From Amaranthus tricolor (Eukaryota > Streptophyta > Magnoliopsida > Caryophyllales > Amaranthaceae), in the NCBI RefSeq assembly GCF_026212465.1, contig NC_080051.1, forward strand, positions 21,111,582 to 21,175,581: DNA of 64,000 bases, written 5' to 3'. The position numbers were made by a program, and so were the translations under genes. The notes beneath the pieces are model-generated. The model searched no databases. It worked only from the letters and a program-made list of their open reading frames with translations, and was not told the origin of the DNA. Shown piece after piece: positions 44,749 to 56,582 of the stretch (positions are counted from its first letter, which is position 1; each line of letters begins with the position of its first letter).

Positions 44749-47320
44749 AAGTACTTATTATACAGTTTCATACAAATAGACAACTGAAACCCACATTGCA
44801 CATTGCAGTTTGCAGCATATAGCCAACATTTTGATCAAAATTTTCTCCTTACTAATAAAAAAAATGAACATAATAATCCACAACATTTCAAAAAAATTGC
44901 TACCCTATTAAATAGACAATAGTTATTATGTGCAATAATATTGGTAGGTATATCCTCTTATTTATTTTTTTATTTAATGGAGAGACGTATTTTTAGTGGT
45001 GTAAAAGAGTTCTTTCCAAAAATGTGAATGGTAATCTGCTTACAATTTGGATTGAGAGTGACTTGTTTGATGCGATTTCTTCTTGTATTAATTTACTACG
45101 GTATAATATGCTCGTGTGGACCGAGATGTCCAAAACAGATTCGATATTTATACAACCTTGTAATCGAACTCAATTTGATTGGACTACAAAATAAATTTAA
45201 AATTATGTAAAAGTCGATGTAGATACAAGACCTGATTTTAAACCGACTTGAAGTACGTAATCCAAAATCGCTCGATAACCTAAATAAACTTCTCAATTCT
45301 TGTGGTTGGTTTGTTTATACATGATGTTACAGTTGTAAAATGATCTTCTTGTAAACTTTAAAATTTTAGAATTCGCTTAGATTGAAAGTAAATATTAAAT
45401 AGGGTAAAAAAGTTAAATTAATGGTATAAAGATATTTAGAGATGCAAATAAAATAATTGTAAAAGAGGTAAAATAAAAATAAAGTAAAAAGGACGAATAA
45501 AAAGATTTCCCCAACCCTCCCTTAGGGTAAATTTATACACTTAAATGAGGGAACTAATTGTTATTTTATCTATTTTTCATTACTTTCGAATTAATTATTC
45601 CATATCTCTAACAATCAGATTCCTTTAATCATCTATTAACTTTATTTTCCTACTTTAGCTTAATTTATTTACTCCTTAAATATTTACACTAAATTCAAGC
45701 GGAGCCGTTAACAAGAAAACATTGCATGTACCAAAAAAGACAAGTAGCTTCTTGAGGAATGTCTTCATCCATATTGGACTCCACACATACTTGATTTCTA
45801 AGTTCAAATTAAATAAAATGTTCTAAACTACCATTTCTATGCCATTATTTTCATCGGTATTTTTCAATTAAATTGGTTGATAAAGTTAGTTTATTTGAAA
45901 ATAGAAAATGAATGTGTAAATAGTAGGAGTATTCTAATTTGTTTTGGGGTATTAGTATATGCATCTTTAATTAGAATAGTTAAGTTTAGTTTAGTTTAGT
46001 TTAGTGCAATTTAGTTCATTCAAAACAAGTTTAATTTTTAGAAATTTATTTATTTGGATTATCTCCCTATCTACTAAACTGCAACTATTTAATAAAAGAG
46101 TAGAGTAACGTGTGGTCATTTTTGGATTTTGTTGTTAGAGCGGCACGTGGTCCATTACTTATTTTTAGTAATTGAAACTAAATTGTATCCTTGAGTTTAT
46201 TATGGTCCCCTATTATTAAAACACCCCCAACTATGTATGATTATCTAATGGATGACAAAACAGTAAAATTTATACTCAAGAGAAATCATTGTATGATGAT
46301 GAGTGATTTTAAAATTAAGAGTTTATATTATTATAATTTGTATTATTAAGTTATTTAATTTATATATAAAGTGGGTTTTACGGTGAAACCGTCTCATATA
46401 CTTCTTTTATTTTTTTTTCTTCTTGTTAACTTTTTCCGCAGTTTTCAAAGCAATCTTTAAGCCTTAATATTTTTAATTATGCATCATAAAAAATGTATGA
46501 TAATAAAGTACAAATTAACACAAATCTAACGAGATCTCAAATAGATATTTTATTTCTTCTATATATCTTTCAAAAACCGTGGTCAAATTTTTCTCTATAA
46601 AGTAAAATATTTTAAATGAGAAGAAGCTGAAGAACATTAGAGAATGAAACGAGTAAAAATTTATGAAATAAAAACTAAAATAGAAAATAACTTTTTCAAA
46701 GACAATAAATGAGCTTGCCATATAAAAAATGACCTGATGTTGCATTTTCCCCGATAAAATTACCATAACTATGATACGTTTGGGACTTGGCTTGGGTCTA
46801 CTAAATTTATGGTCCTTTGATGTATCAAACAATTGGGATTAGAAGTTTAAAACTAACCTTGAACTTGTAAATATGTAATTGAAACATAAAAATTTATACA
46901 CTAAGTTTTTATCATTACCAGTATTAATATATAACTTGTTTCCAAATGTATTGTTATGATTTGCCAGATTAATGGTTATGGTCATATTTATGGTCAACAG
47001 TCTAGTGTCCGACATAAAATTATTATTTGGAGGAGGAAGAGATAACAGACAAATCTTACCTATACCCTTTGAGGGAGAGGGTAATAGCACTGCATGCAAA
47101 CAATTTGCAAGATTAATATGATGAATAAAATGATATCAATTTCCTCTTCAAAAATTGAATGTACATTTATATGGAAATTTATGAAGTACAATTTATTTTA
47201 TTAAGGAAGTTTTATTCACCTATATATAATTATATGATAAAGCCCTATTTAAAAAATAATTTTATATCAATAAAAATAAATTTATTTTTAGTAACCACAA
47301 TGTATAAAGTCAAAAAGAAA
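44745..47320. other. Gene-free AT-rich stretch
   Basis: A short TTTAG pentamer repeat lies at 45984-46005 and a degenerate MITE-like stretch at 46400-46660. No gene was recognised. The minus-strand frames at 46515-46832 and 46839-47099 are low-complexity hydrophobic translations of AT-rich DNA. Confidence 0.4.
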
Positions 47321-47331
47321 ATATCAACCAA

Positions 47332-47897
47332 TAGCTACTTTCTCCCCCTCTCCCTCCTTTTTTCTCTCAAAAAATCATAGCCTTTATTGTTTACTTTGGG
47401 GCTACTATTAATCTTATGGTTGCTAGTAAGCCCTTGATCTCTTTATTTTTTGCTTTTTTCATTTTTGATTATACATAAAGTTCATTCTCTCTATATTATA
47501 AAGTTATTCTATCTATTTATTAGATTTAATCTACTCATATGTTGGGTTTTAAAGTCTCTCATGGTGAGAGTTTTGAGTTTTATTATCAATTCGATGGTAA
47601 AAAGGTATATGACGTCATCACGGGTATCAGTTCGGCTAATACAATCAGTAGTATTAAACTTATTTCTATTTCAAAGCCACACCAGATCTAAAGACCCCCT
47701 CGAAGAAGGCTATATCAAGCAACGATGTGATAAAGGGAATACTTTTGTGTTAGAAATCCTTAATAATGATCGTGACTTTTTCTATATAAAATTTTGTTTG
47801 ATTAAAATTGTCATGTATTTGATCGTTTGTTATTCTATTATAGATGTTGTATGACATTTTTATCAATGAATTATTAGGTTATTGGAAAAAAATATAT
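47332..47897 (+). mobile_element. Poly(A)-tailed retroposon, copy B, uninterrupted
   Basis: Flanked by an 11-bp duplication ATATCAACYAA (47321-47331 and 47898-47908), ending in an A-rich tail (GGAAAAAAATATAT). It is collinear with copy A (minus strand, 23201 to 21018, without its hAT insertion). Shared landmarks include CTCTCAAAAA.., GGGCTACTAT, AAAGTCTCTCATRGTGAGAG, GACGTCATCAC, AATGATCGTGAC and TTTTATCAATGAATTATTA. The 134-codon open frame inside it (47450-47854) is not conserved as a frame in copy A and is probably not a gene. Confidence 0.75.
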
Positions 47898-47908
47898 ATA
47901 TCAACTAA

Positions 47909-48949
47909 ATTTTCAATAAAACGCTATGTATTTCCGGTTAAGGTATAATAGTAGCACTGAGCCACTGACTAGGAGGGTTTGGCTTGACGAGTTTCCATTT
48001 TCAATAGTTTGTCACATCAAATTAAAAAATGATAATAACATATTGCAATTACAATTTTTAAAAACTTATTTTCAAATTAAAAACTTTTGTTATTTGAAAG
48101 AAGGTCAGAGCATTTCTATCTGTTAGCGGAAATTTTTTTTCAAAAGGGCGTGAAAATTGAATGTTCATTACAACAATAAAGGAAAAACTTTTAACCACTA
48201 TAATAGAATTCATATGAACTTAGTCTTGGATAAATACAATAAATTTTGAAATTCTATGATTCTTATCATTATAAAATGTAAAATCTAAAATAAGTAATTA
48301 AACTAAAGCAAAAATCTTATAATCTCTCTTAATTTCAAAAGTCATGTACTCATTTTATACAAGCGCAACTCCAACCTTAAATACAACTCCTTACGATCTT
48401 TCATGCGAGACATTTGCTTATATAAAAGTCTCATATGGATTTGATCCAACTAAAATAGTTAGCGTACGCATTTTCATTTGAAAAATTAAATAAATAATTT
48501 TAATTTAATTATAAACTAAATTCATATAATGATTGTATGTCTGGCGACACATGTGGAGAGAAACCTCAACGCTAATAAAAGAAGACCATCGTCCATCATA
48601 CAAAGAGCAGCATGAAAAGGAGTCACAAAGAAAGCAAACTCCAAATAAAGTAAAGTTGTTAAAGTCAACGAACTACTAACATAAATAGGTTAAAGTTTTG
48701 TGTTGATTGCGTTCTATTCAGGGCACTGTGCATCAATTGAACCAGAAAGTTATAATTTCGTCAAAGAAGCAACACATTATTTATTTTTCTATTTTTAGAT
48801 ATTCATATATAGCTAAGAATAGTGAATATTTAGCTGGCTGTTTCAAATTACTTTAATTTACATATTTCTCTTTGCATGTTATCATATACTACCTATTTCT
48901 AACTCGGAAATTTTAGCCAGTAATACGAAAAAAACATGTTAAGAAATCA
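47909..48949. other. Gene-free AT-rich stretch
   Basis: Nothing recognised beyond low-complexity sequence. Confidence 0.4.
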
Positions 48950-49200
48950 ATTTGATCAAAAGTTTGAATTTACGGTTGAGGCTCGGCCAGAATATTTTAT
49001 ATACTCTTGCTTTAGGCTAAAAGTGTGGATGTGCAACACAAGTCCTACTCATATCTGGCACTAATTAAATATTTCACTTTAGATGAGGGATTAGTTAGAT
49101 TTTGACTTGTGACCTCTTATCACGTTGACTTCTGATACCATATCAAAAACCAATTCAACCAAAAATTTAAGGTTATGGTCGAGGCCCCTAGCTCTAACAA
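48950..49200 (-). mobile_element. TRIM-like miniature LTR retrotransposon
   Basis: On the minus strand, a terminal-repeat segment (AAATTTTTGGTTGAATTGGT, 49150-49170) is followed by TGGTATCAGAAGTCAACGTG and then AAGAGGTCAC (49101-49141). This is nearly the same primer-site and internal sequence as at 14862-14895. A second repeat segment (GAGGCTCGGCC and the preceding ATTTACGGTTGAGG) lies at 48968-48990. It is non-coding. Confidence 0.5.
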
Positions 49201-50770
49201 AGCCGTTTTGAAAAATACCAAAAAAGTTGGGTCAAACGCGAAGGAAATCCAAATGCGACTGTTTTGACCCATTTTCATCCATGCCATTATATTTAGTTAC
49301 ACATAATCAATTTTAGTCATGACCCACAATATTTCAGTCAACTTTTTAAAATAGGGATATTGGTCATTTTCATAAGAAAATATTTTCTCTAATAACAAAA
49401 TATTAATTACATTTTTTTTATAAAAAATCATGATAAAAAACATATTTTTAAATTTTTGACCCATTGGATCTATCCAAACCTGACGCAAAATCTTAAACCG
49501 TTTTGATAGGTCTATCTAATTAATCTATAACTTCAAATATGGTCAAGTGGAATATTGATGATTTGTCTATGCAAAAATATACTAATATAACTTTTTATAA
49601 ATTTTGATTTTATATTAGATTATAGATAATAAAATCTAAATAATGCATTGATATGTATGTCAAATTAAGATTTTTCATGGCTACTCCTCTTCTCTTTCAT
49701 GGTTGTTGTTGGTTTTTGTTTTGTTGATTGTCGTTTTTTTAAATTTAATTTTCGTTTATGATTATTGTTTTATATCTTTGATTTTTGTTCCAGATTTTTC
49801 GTTTTTCACATCTATAAAACTAGTATCTTCCCTTTGGTTTTTGTTTGATTTCCATGGTGGGTGCTTTTATAATCCATTAGTACGCGCTGATGGCTGCCTT
49901 TAATTAGTTTTTGCACTATTGATTTGTTCAATGTCTTAGAAGATAGTTTGTGCTATGTTTAATTAGTTTTAGTCTTTGGTTTATTCAGTGCTTTTATAAT
50001 CTGTTGAATTATTCAATGCCTTTAGTTTGTGCTATGTTTAGTTTTAGTCTTTGCTTTTTGTTTGATTTTGCTTTTTGTTGTAAGTTACTGATTTTTTTTT
50101 TAATTTTGTTTTTTGTTTTTTTTTTTTTTATCTTTAAGAGATTTAATTTTTATATTTAATATGAATGTTTGTTAGGAAAGATTACATGCTTAGAAGATAG
50201 TTGCTTGATTTCTCTCACAAATATCACATTGGATTTTTATTCTTCTTTATTTATTCACTCTATTTTGTTTTTTCTCATAACAAACCAAATTTTTTAAAAG
50301 TCATTAATCAATTAAATAAAAGATATCCAATTGAGATGCTGTGAAATATCTAAGCTTCTAATGTGCTTTTATACGTTTAGAAATATTTAGGGAGAAAGAT
50401 TTATAACTACACTTCAAGATGTAAATCTTGATTGAAAAAATGGCACCACCTTCAACAAGCACTTCTAAATACGTATTTTGTTTTCGTGTAATAAAGTAAT
50501 GTCCTATTGAATTTCTATATTTGAATTTAATAGCTATTCAAATGGAGCGACGTCCACTACAAGAATTCTGGATGAAATGGTAAAATGTCAACTAATTGAA
50601 GCTGTTAAAGCAGGTGCCAATAATCTTAATGATGACGTTAACTTTAAACATATAATCGAACATGCTTTGTCTTGTACTTTAGAGAGGGTCGATAAAGATG
50701 TGTCGGATATGGGTGATTTAAGGTTTGGAACGGTTGATAAGAGTTGCTTGATCAAAGCAAAAAAGAAAGA
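49201..50770. other. Gene-free stretch before the CACTA region
   Basis: AT- and T-rich DNA. Clusters of GACCC/GGGTC near 49220-49275 and 49455-49475 hint at an eroded hAT element without definable ends. CACTACAAGAATTC at 50554 resembles a CACTA terminus and could be the left end of the element whose right end is at 57926, but the target trinucleotides (GTC, TTT) do not match. Confidence 0.3.
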
Positions 50771-50779
50771 AGCAGACTG

Positions 50780-51370
50780 TGAGTGGCTCGACCAATCACT
50801 CGATCGAGTAAAGTCTTGCTCGACCGGTCGAGCAGTGTTAGCTCGGTCGAGCAAGGTGTCCAGAACAAGTCAGTAGCTTCACTGGAAGCTTGCTCGACCG
50901 AGCCACACCGAGTGAGGTAGTGGCTCGGTCGAGCGGAAGTCCAGCAGACTACCTTGGATCCTGTTTTTGGTCAGAATTTGTAGTGACTATGCAATAATAT
51001 GGTGCATTACTCTATTGTTTATTGTAATGTTTATTGTCATGGTTAATTAAGGTGTTAATTGGGATGTTATATGTGAGTTTATGGTGATTTATGAGGGAAT
51101 ACTAAGAGTGATGAATATATTGCTTATAAATAGGATTCATCACTCATAGTAACATTCACCACAAAACATACATATTGTTGAGAGGGCTATTGCATTGTTA
51201 GATTCTTAAGAGTATTCTTACTTTACTTTAGTATTTGTAGTCTTGAGAGATTGTTCTCAAGATAAGGGAGATTTATTATACTTGTAATTGTTGAATTCAT
51301 TATAATAAACTATAATTGAGGGGGGGTAATCAAGATACCTCATAAACACTTGTGTTCATTTTTTGCATTA
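50780..51370 (+). repeat. LTR-like remnant with CTCGACCGAGC-type palindromes
   Basis: 50785-50935 holds at least eight copies of GCTCGACCGAGC-like palindromic motifs (for example 50890-50901 and 50815-50830) in an AT-rich region. A TATA-like TTATAAATAGG (51123), TTGAGAGATTGTTCTCAAG, AATAAA-like TATAATAAAC and TTGAGGGGGGGTAATCAAG follow. The downstream blocks match 43556-43880 on the other strand. Best explained as part of a retrotransposon LTR lying just upstream of the CACTA gene exons. Confidence 0.4.
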
Positions 51371-51759
51371 TATTTTTCATTTGTTTTTCATTGTTGAACG
51401 AGACTTTCGTTTTCAGAAGCAAATAACTACTTCTTATTTTATTTTTGTTCTAAAATCGGTTTTTTCTTCTTAATATAGATGAATGAAATTCCTTCTACAC
51501 CAGGTTCGCAACAAGTTGGTGAAGAAGGATGTGAACAAGGATCTCAAACATGCATTGACGAAGAACCCCCTTATGTGCAATTATATGAAAGAACTCATAG
51601 GTATTGTGATAGAAACTACTTTGATTAAGTTCAATTGCTAATTATAAATAATGTGATTAAACGATGTTTTATTTGAATAATAGGCATGCCAACACAGGAT
51701 TAGACCCTAAAGCAGAAGCCAATCTTCAAGCATTAAAGGATCTTCATCATAAGGAAATT

Positions 51760-52003
51760 TGTTAATAATATAAGATATAATCCTATTAAATCTAATAAAA
51801 AGGATGATATAAATACATGTACTTAGCCCCTTTGTAAAAAGTTAGTTTAATTTTTCTTTTTCTTTAGTCTCTCCTTGATATATATATATCAATTACTCAT
51901 GTATAATCATATTATTAACTTTTACTTTCCTTTTTCAATAATATTGGTTTTCTTCTCTGTTGCTTGATTTCTCTGCAAATGGACTAAGCCTCCATCTTCA
52001 ACA
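51760..52003 (+). repeat. 5' LTR of the copia element
   Basis: 244 bases, TG..CA. It contains a TATA-like run (GATATATATATATC at ~51876) and T/C-rich segments. No difference from the 3' LTR was seen. Confidence 0.95.
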
Positions 52004-52016
52004 TGGTATCAGATGC
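52004..52016 (+). other. Primer-binding site
   Basis: TGGTATCAGATGC follows the 5' LTR without a gap and is complementary to the 3' end of plant initiator tRNA-Met, with a small variation at the end (the common form is TGGTATCAGAGC). Confidence 0.85.
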
Positions 52017-52136
52017 TTAAAAATCCCATTGGTAACCATTTTTTTTTCCCTGTCTTTTTTTACTCATTTTTTTTTTTTTTTTGATTTCTCTGTCTTTTCT
52101 CTGTTTCTCTTTTTCCCCTTTCCTTCCTCGTTTCTC

Positions 52137-55100
52137 ATGGCTGCCATTCCAAGCAATTCCGGCATCAAACCTCTCGATCCTATTCAAGATCCAGCTTCAC
52201 CCTATTATCTTCATCCGAGTGATTCTCAACTTCTACTGGTTCCGATTCCCTTCAATGGCACTGGATTTAACGATTGGAAAAGATCTGTTACAATTACTCT
52301 TTCTTCCAAAAATAAACTTGCATTCATCAATGGTCAAATCCCACAACCTACTTCTACTGATCCTAATTTCAAATCCTGGGAAAGAATTAATAGTACCATA
52401 ATTTCTTGGTTGATGAAAGTTCTTGATCCACAAATCGCTAGAAGCGTATTATATTTCTCCACTGCACAAGAAATTTGGAACAATCTTGAAGAGCGATTTG
52501 GTATTACTTCTGGAACTCAGACCTATTCTCTCACCCAACAAATCTTTGATATTGACCAAGGTTCTGATTGTCTATCCACCTATTTCACCAAGATTAAGAT
52601 GTTATGGGACGAATTTGACGCTTCTAATCCTCTACCTACTTGTAATTGTTCCAATTGTACTTGTGGAATCAACAGCAAATTACTGAAAATGCAAGAAGAA
52701 CAACGGTTAATCCTATTTCTTATGAAACTTAATCCTACCTATAAAACCATTAGAGGTAATATACTCATGCAACAACCTTTACCTAGCATATCCTATGCTT
52801 ATAGATTAATCATGCAAGAAGAGAAACATTCTGATTTAGTTTCCCATCTCAATTCTACCACTGATGAGGTTATTGGCCTTGCTGCTGTTAATAAGCAAAA
52901 GTTTTATAATACCAAAACACATACTGCCTCTGCATCTCACAATAACCCCCATAAACCTCCTCCTTATGGTTTGAATAACATCAATACTCGCAAACCCCTT
53001 TTATTCTGCAATTACTGCAAAAAGCAAGGTCACACAAGAGAAAGTTGTTACAAATTGAATGGTTTCCCAAATACTTCTACAAGAGACAATTGGAACAACA
53101 AGAAGATTGTGGCTATGGTCCAAGCTGACAATCCTAACAACAACTGCACTACCTCACCAACCCTCACAGTTGATCAATACAACCAACTTCTTACTCTTCT
53201 TGCTCAACATGACACTCACAGTGTTTCAACAAATGAGGCTAATACTGATGAACACAATTGTCTTCTATCTGGTAAATCTTGCTTTCTTTCTATGACCAAA
53301 TCTACCTGGATAATTGATAGTGGTGCTACTAATCATATGTGTTGTGATCTTTCTTTGTTTAAATCTTACATACCTATTCCTCATAACATTGATAATACTA
53401 TCACCATCCCAAATGGTAAACTAATAAAAATTGCTCACAAAGGAACTGTTGTTTTAGGACCTGACCTCACTCTTACTGATGTTCTTCATGTTCCAGACTT
53501 TCATTTTAACCTTCTTTCTGTTACCAAACTCTGTAATGATATGCATTGTTCCCTCATTTTTTCCCACAATTGTTGTTCTGTTCAGGGCCCTTCTCTGAAA
53601 AGGCCAATCTTGCTTGGTAAACTTGTTCAAGGTCTCTACAATCTTGTTGACTTTCCTGAATCCAATCAACAGTGTCCTAAAGACTTTCCTACCTCTATAT
53701 GCTGTGCTGCTTCAGATACTGAACAAACGAAGCTTTGGCATCTTAGACTTGGTCATGCTCCTTTCCCTGTCATCAAACACATTTTCCCTTCTCTAAATGT
53801 TTCTGACTGTACAAATAATTGTCTATGTAAAATTTGCCCTTCAGCAAGACAAACTAGATTTCCTTTTCCCAATAGTTCTATTAAAACACATAAGGCTTTT
53901 CAATTAATACACATGGATGTATGGGGACCTTATAAAAACTCCACATACAACAAATGTAATTCTTTCCTCACAATTGTTGATGATTTTACCAGGACTACAT
54001 GGATTTTTCTCCTGAAAAACAGATCTCAAGTTCCTCTTATCTTTGAGTATTTTTATTCATATGTTGTTAATCAATTTCACAGTAATATTCAAAGTGTAAG
54101 AACTGACAATGCTCCTGAGTTATGTGCAGGCAAATTGAAAGCATTTTATCACATTAAAGGTATCATTAACTATAAATCTTGCCCCAATACTCCACAACAA
54201 AATGGTGTTGTGGAAAGAAAACACAAACACTTATTAGAAACTGCAAGAGCTTTATATTTTCAATCTAATATTCCCATCAAATTTTGGGGTGAATGTGTTC
54301 TCACCGCTGCATACATTATTAACAGACTGCCACTACAAAGCCTAGGTAACATTTCTCCATATCAAAAACTGCTTAATATTCCTCCTAATATGGATCATCT
54401 AAAATGTTTTGGTTGCCTTTGCTATGCCTCAAATACTTCTCCCCATAAAACAAAATTTGATACAAGGGCTAATCCTTGTATATTTCTTGGTTATCCTAAT
54501 AATCAGAAAGCCTACAAATTATATGATATCACTACACACACTATAATCATATCCAGAGATGTTTATTTTTATGAAAAACACTATCCCTTTCACCAGCAAT
54601 CAGTTCACACACATAATACACAACATTATCCCTTTTTCCTACCAATTTCAACAACTGCAGACATACTTGTGGATGATCTTTTTCAAACACCAATATTTCC
54701 AGAGAATAATATAGCAGCTGAGAATATCATTTCTCACACTTATGAACATACATCCCCATCTCAGACTCTTGATCTTTCAATAAGCAATATACCACATGAT
54801 CACACCACACCTACACCTCCTATAAGACACTCTCACAGACCTACTAAACCCCCAACTTATCTATCAGACTATGTTTGTAATAATGTTTCATGTGATGCTA
54901 ACAACTGGTGTTCTATGATGTCTTATCATGCTCTCACTAATTCACAGCAATGTCTTATGGGCCATTTCACCTCTTTTACTGAACCTACTTCATACAAAAT
55001 AGCTTCAAAAGACCCTAAATGGGTTCATGCTATGAAGCAAGAATTACAAGCATTATCTGAAAATAAAACTTGGATATTAGTTGAGCTACCTAAAAATAAG

Positions 55101-56582
55101 AAACCTATAGGAAGTAAATGGGTTTATAAAATAAAGCTTAATGCTGATGGCTCAATTGAAAGATACAAAGTCAGGTTAGTAGCCAAAGGTTATAATCAAA
55201 AGCATGGTATTGACTATGAAGAAACATTCTCTCCTGTTGTAAAAATGGCTACAGTAAGGAGCCTTCTAGCCCTTGCTGTGCATCATCACTGGAACATATT
55301 TCAACTAGATATCAATAATGCTTTTCTTCATGGTGATCTACATGAGGAAATATATATGAAGGTTCCAGATGGTTTTCCAAATCCACAAAACCAGGTATGT
55401 TTACTTAAAAAGTCTTTATATGGTCTTAAGCAAGCATCAAGGCAATGGTTTCATAAATTACTGATTTCTTTAAAAGCTCAAGACTTTGTTCAATCTAAAA
55501 ATGATTATAGCCTTTTCATTAAGAAGGATAGTAAAAACATTACAATTGTTGCTGTGTATGTTGATGATATTATTATAACTGGCAATAATATTGACTGTAT
55601 CTCTCAACTCAAAGATCATCTCCATGATACCTTTAGTATTAAAGACTTAGGCATTTTGCATTATTTTTTAGGCTTGGAAGTTAACTATATTGATGCAGGC
55701 ATTTTTCTTTCTCAAGCAAAGTTCACCAAAGATCTCCTCAAAGAATCCAAAAATCAAAATTTTAAATCTGTTGTTACTCCTCTTCCGCAAAATCTAAAAT
55801 TGTCAAATGATCAGGGACAATTATATGAGGATGCCAGTTATTATAGAACCATGGTTGGTAAACTAAATTTTTTAACTAACACTAGGCCAGACCTAGCCTT
55901 TACTGTCCAATATCTTAGCCAATTTATGCAGAATCCTCGCATCCCACATGCTTCAGCTCTACAACATACATTGAATTATGTTCACAGTACAGCAAGCCAA
56001 GGTATACTCATCAAGGGTTCTGATCAATTACAACTCCAAGCTTATTCTGATTCAGACTGGGCTTCATGTCCAAATAGCAGAAGATTCATCACAGGCTACA
56101 TCTTGTTATTAGGCTCTTCTCCAATAAGCTGGAAATCCAAGAAGCAAGGGACAGTCTCAAGATCATCCAGTGAAGCTGAGTACAGAGCAATGGCATCTGC
56201 AGCAAGTGAAGTCACTTGGCTTGTAAGACTATTAGAAGAACTCCAACTCACTTCTTTGAAGCCTGTTCTACTGCACTGTGATAACATAAGTGCCATACAT
56301 ATTGCCAAGAACCCTGTATTCCATGAACGAACAAAGCACATCGACATAGACTGTCACTTCACTAGAGACAAGGTTCTAGAGGGTCTTCTTCAGCTGACTT
56401 ATCTACCAACCAAGAATCAATTGGCTGACGTTTTGACCAAAATTTTGCCATCACACCAGCATTATCAGTTGATGAGCATACTAGGCATGTCCTCCCTTCC
56501 TAGTTTGAGAGGGGGTGTTAATAATATAAGATATAATCCTATTAAATCTAATAAAAAGGATGATATAAATACATGTACTTAG
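52137..56582 (+). CDS. Ty1-copia gag-pol polyprotein, intact
   Basis: One open frame of 1481 residues from the ATG at 52137 (MAAIPSNSG; an upstream in-frame ATG at 51960 lies inside the LTR and is less likely). Gag with the N-terminal SVTITLSSKNKLAFINGQ-type region is followed by the zinc knuckle CNYCKKQGHTRESC (291-304). The aspartic protease has DSGA at 394-397. The integrase HHCC finger starts at WHLRLGH (H535), with catalytic D594, D657 and E693. The reverse transcriptase has YVDD at 1141-1144. RNase H follows from about 1300 (DSDWASC, then SSSEAEYRAM). No stop or frameshift was found. The last ~20 codons are encoded by the 3' LTR itself, with the stop at 56580-56582. Expression of pol from the same frame as gag is normal for copia. 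The protein would build virus-like particles and integrate new copies. Confidence 0.96.
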   Translation: MAAIPSNSGIKPLDPIQDPASPYYLHPSDSQLLLVPIPFNGTGFNDWKRSVTITLSSKNKLAFINGQIPQPTSTDPNFKSWERINSTIISWLMKVLDPQIARSVLYFSTAQEIWNNLEERFGITSGTQTYSLTQQIFDIDQGSDCLSTYFTKIKMLWDEFDASNPLPTCNCSNCTCGINSKLLKMQEEQRLILFLMKLNPTYKTIRGNILMQQPLPSISYAYRLIMQEEKHSDLVSHLNSTTDEVIGLAAVNKQKFYNTKTHTASASHNNPHKPPPYGLNNINTRKPLLFCNYCKKQGHTRESCYKLNGFPNTSTRDNWNNKKIVAMVQADNPNNNCTTSPTLTVDQYNQLLTLLAQHDTHSVSTNEANTDEHNCLLSGKSCFLSMTKSTWIIDSGATNHMCCDLSLFKSYIPIPHNIDNTITIPNGKLIKIAHKGTVVLGPDLTLTDVLHVPDFHFNLLSVTKLCNDMHCSLIFSHNCCSVQGPSLKRPILLGKLVQGLYNLVDFPESNQQCPKDFPTSICCAASDTEQTKLWHLRLGHAPFPVIKHIFPSLNVSDCTNNCLCKICPSARQTRFPFPNSSIKTHKAFQLIHMDVWGPYKNSTYNKCNSFLTIVDDFTRTTWIFLLKNRSQVPLIFEYFYSYVVNQFHSNIQSVRTDNAPELCAGKLKAFYHIKGIINYKSCPNTPQQNGVVERKHKHLLETARALYFQSNIPIKFWGECVLTAAYIINRLPLQSLGNISPYQKLLNIPPNMDHLKCFGCLCYASNTSPHKTKFDTRANPCIFLGYPNNQKAYKLYDITTHTIIISRDVYFYEKHYPFHQQSVHTHNTQHYPFFLPISTTADILVDDLFQTPIFPENNIAAENIISHTYEHTSPSQTLDLSISNIPHDHTTPTPPIRHSHRPTKPPTYLSDYVCNNVSCDANNWCSMMSYHALTNSQQCLMGHFTSFTEPTSYKIASKDPKWVHAMKQELQALSENKTWILVELPKNKKPIGSKWVYKIKLNADGSIERYKVRLVAKGYNQKHGIDYEETFSPVVKMATVRSLLALAVHHHWNIFQLDINNAFLHGDLHEEIYMKVPDGFPNPQNQVCLLKKSLYGLKQASRQWFHKLLISLKAQDFVQSKNDYSLFIKKDSKNITIVAVYVDDIIITGNNIDCISQLKDHLHDTFSIKDLGILHYFLGLEVNYIDAGIFLSQAKFTKDLLKESKNQNFKSVVTPLPQNLKLSNDQGQLYEDASYYRTMVGKLNFLTNTRPDLAFTVQYLSQFMQNPRIPHASALQHTLNYVHSTASQGILIKGSDQLQLQAYSDSDWASCPNSRRFITGYILLLGSSPISWKSKKQGTVSRSSSEAEYRAMASAASEVTWLVRLLEELQLTSLKPVLLHCDNISAIHIAKNPVFHERTKHIDIDCHFTRDKVLEGLLQLTYLPTKNQLADVLTKILPSHQHYQLMSILGMSSLPSLRGGVNNIRYNPIKSNKKDDINTCT
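56507..56515 (+). other. Polypurine tract
   Basis: GAGAGGGGG directly precedes the TG of the 3' LTR, the site for plus-strand priming. Confidence 0.85.

Noticed and set aside
47450..47854. A 134-codon open frame as a gene
   Set aside because: It lies wholly inside the retroposon. The homologous part of copy A is broken in frame, and the translation is AT-driven hydrophobic sequence.
50577..50876. 99-codon frame as a protein gene
   Set aside because: Its second half is the palindrome cluster of the LTR-like remnant. The first half matches no family I recognise and has no splice partners.
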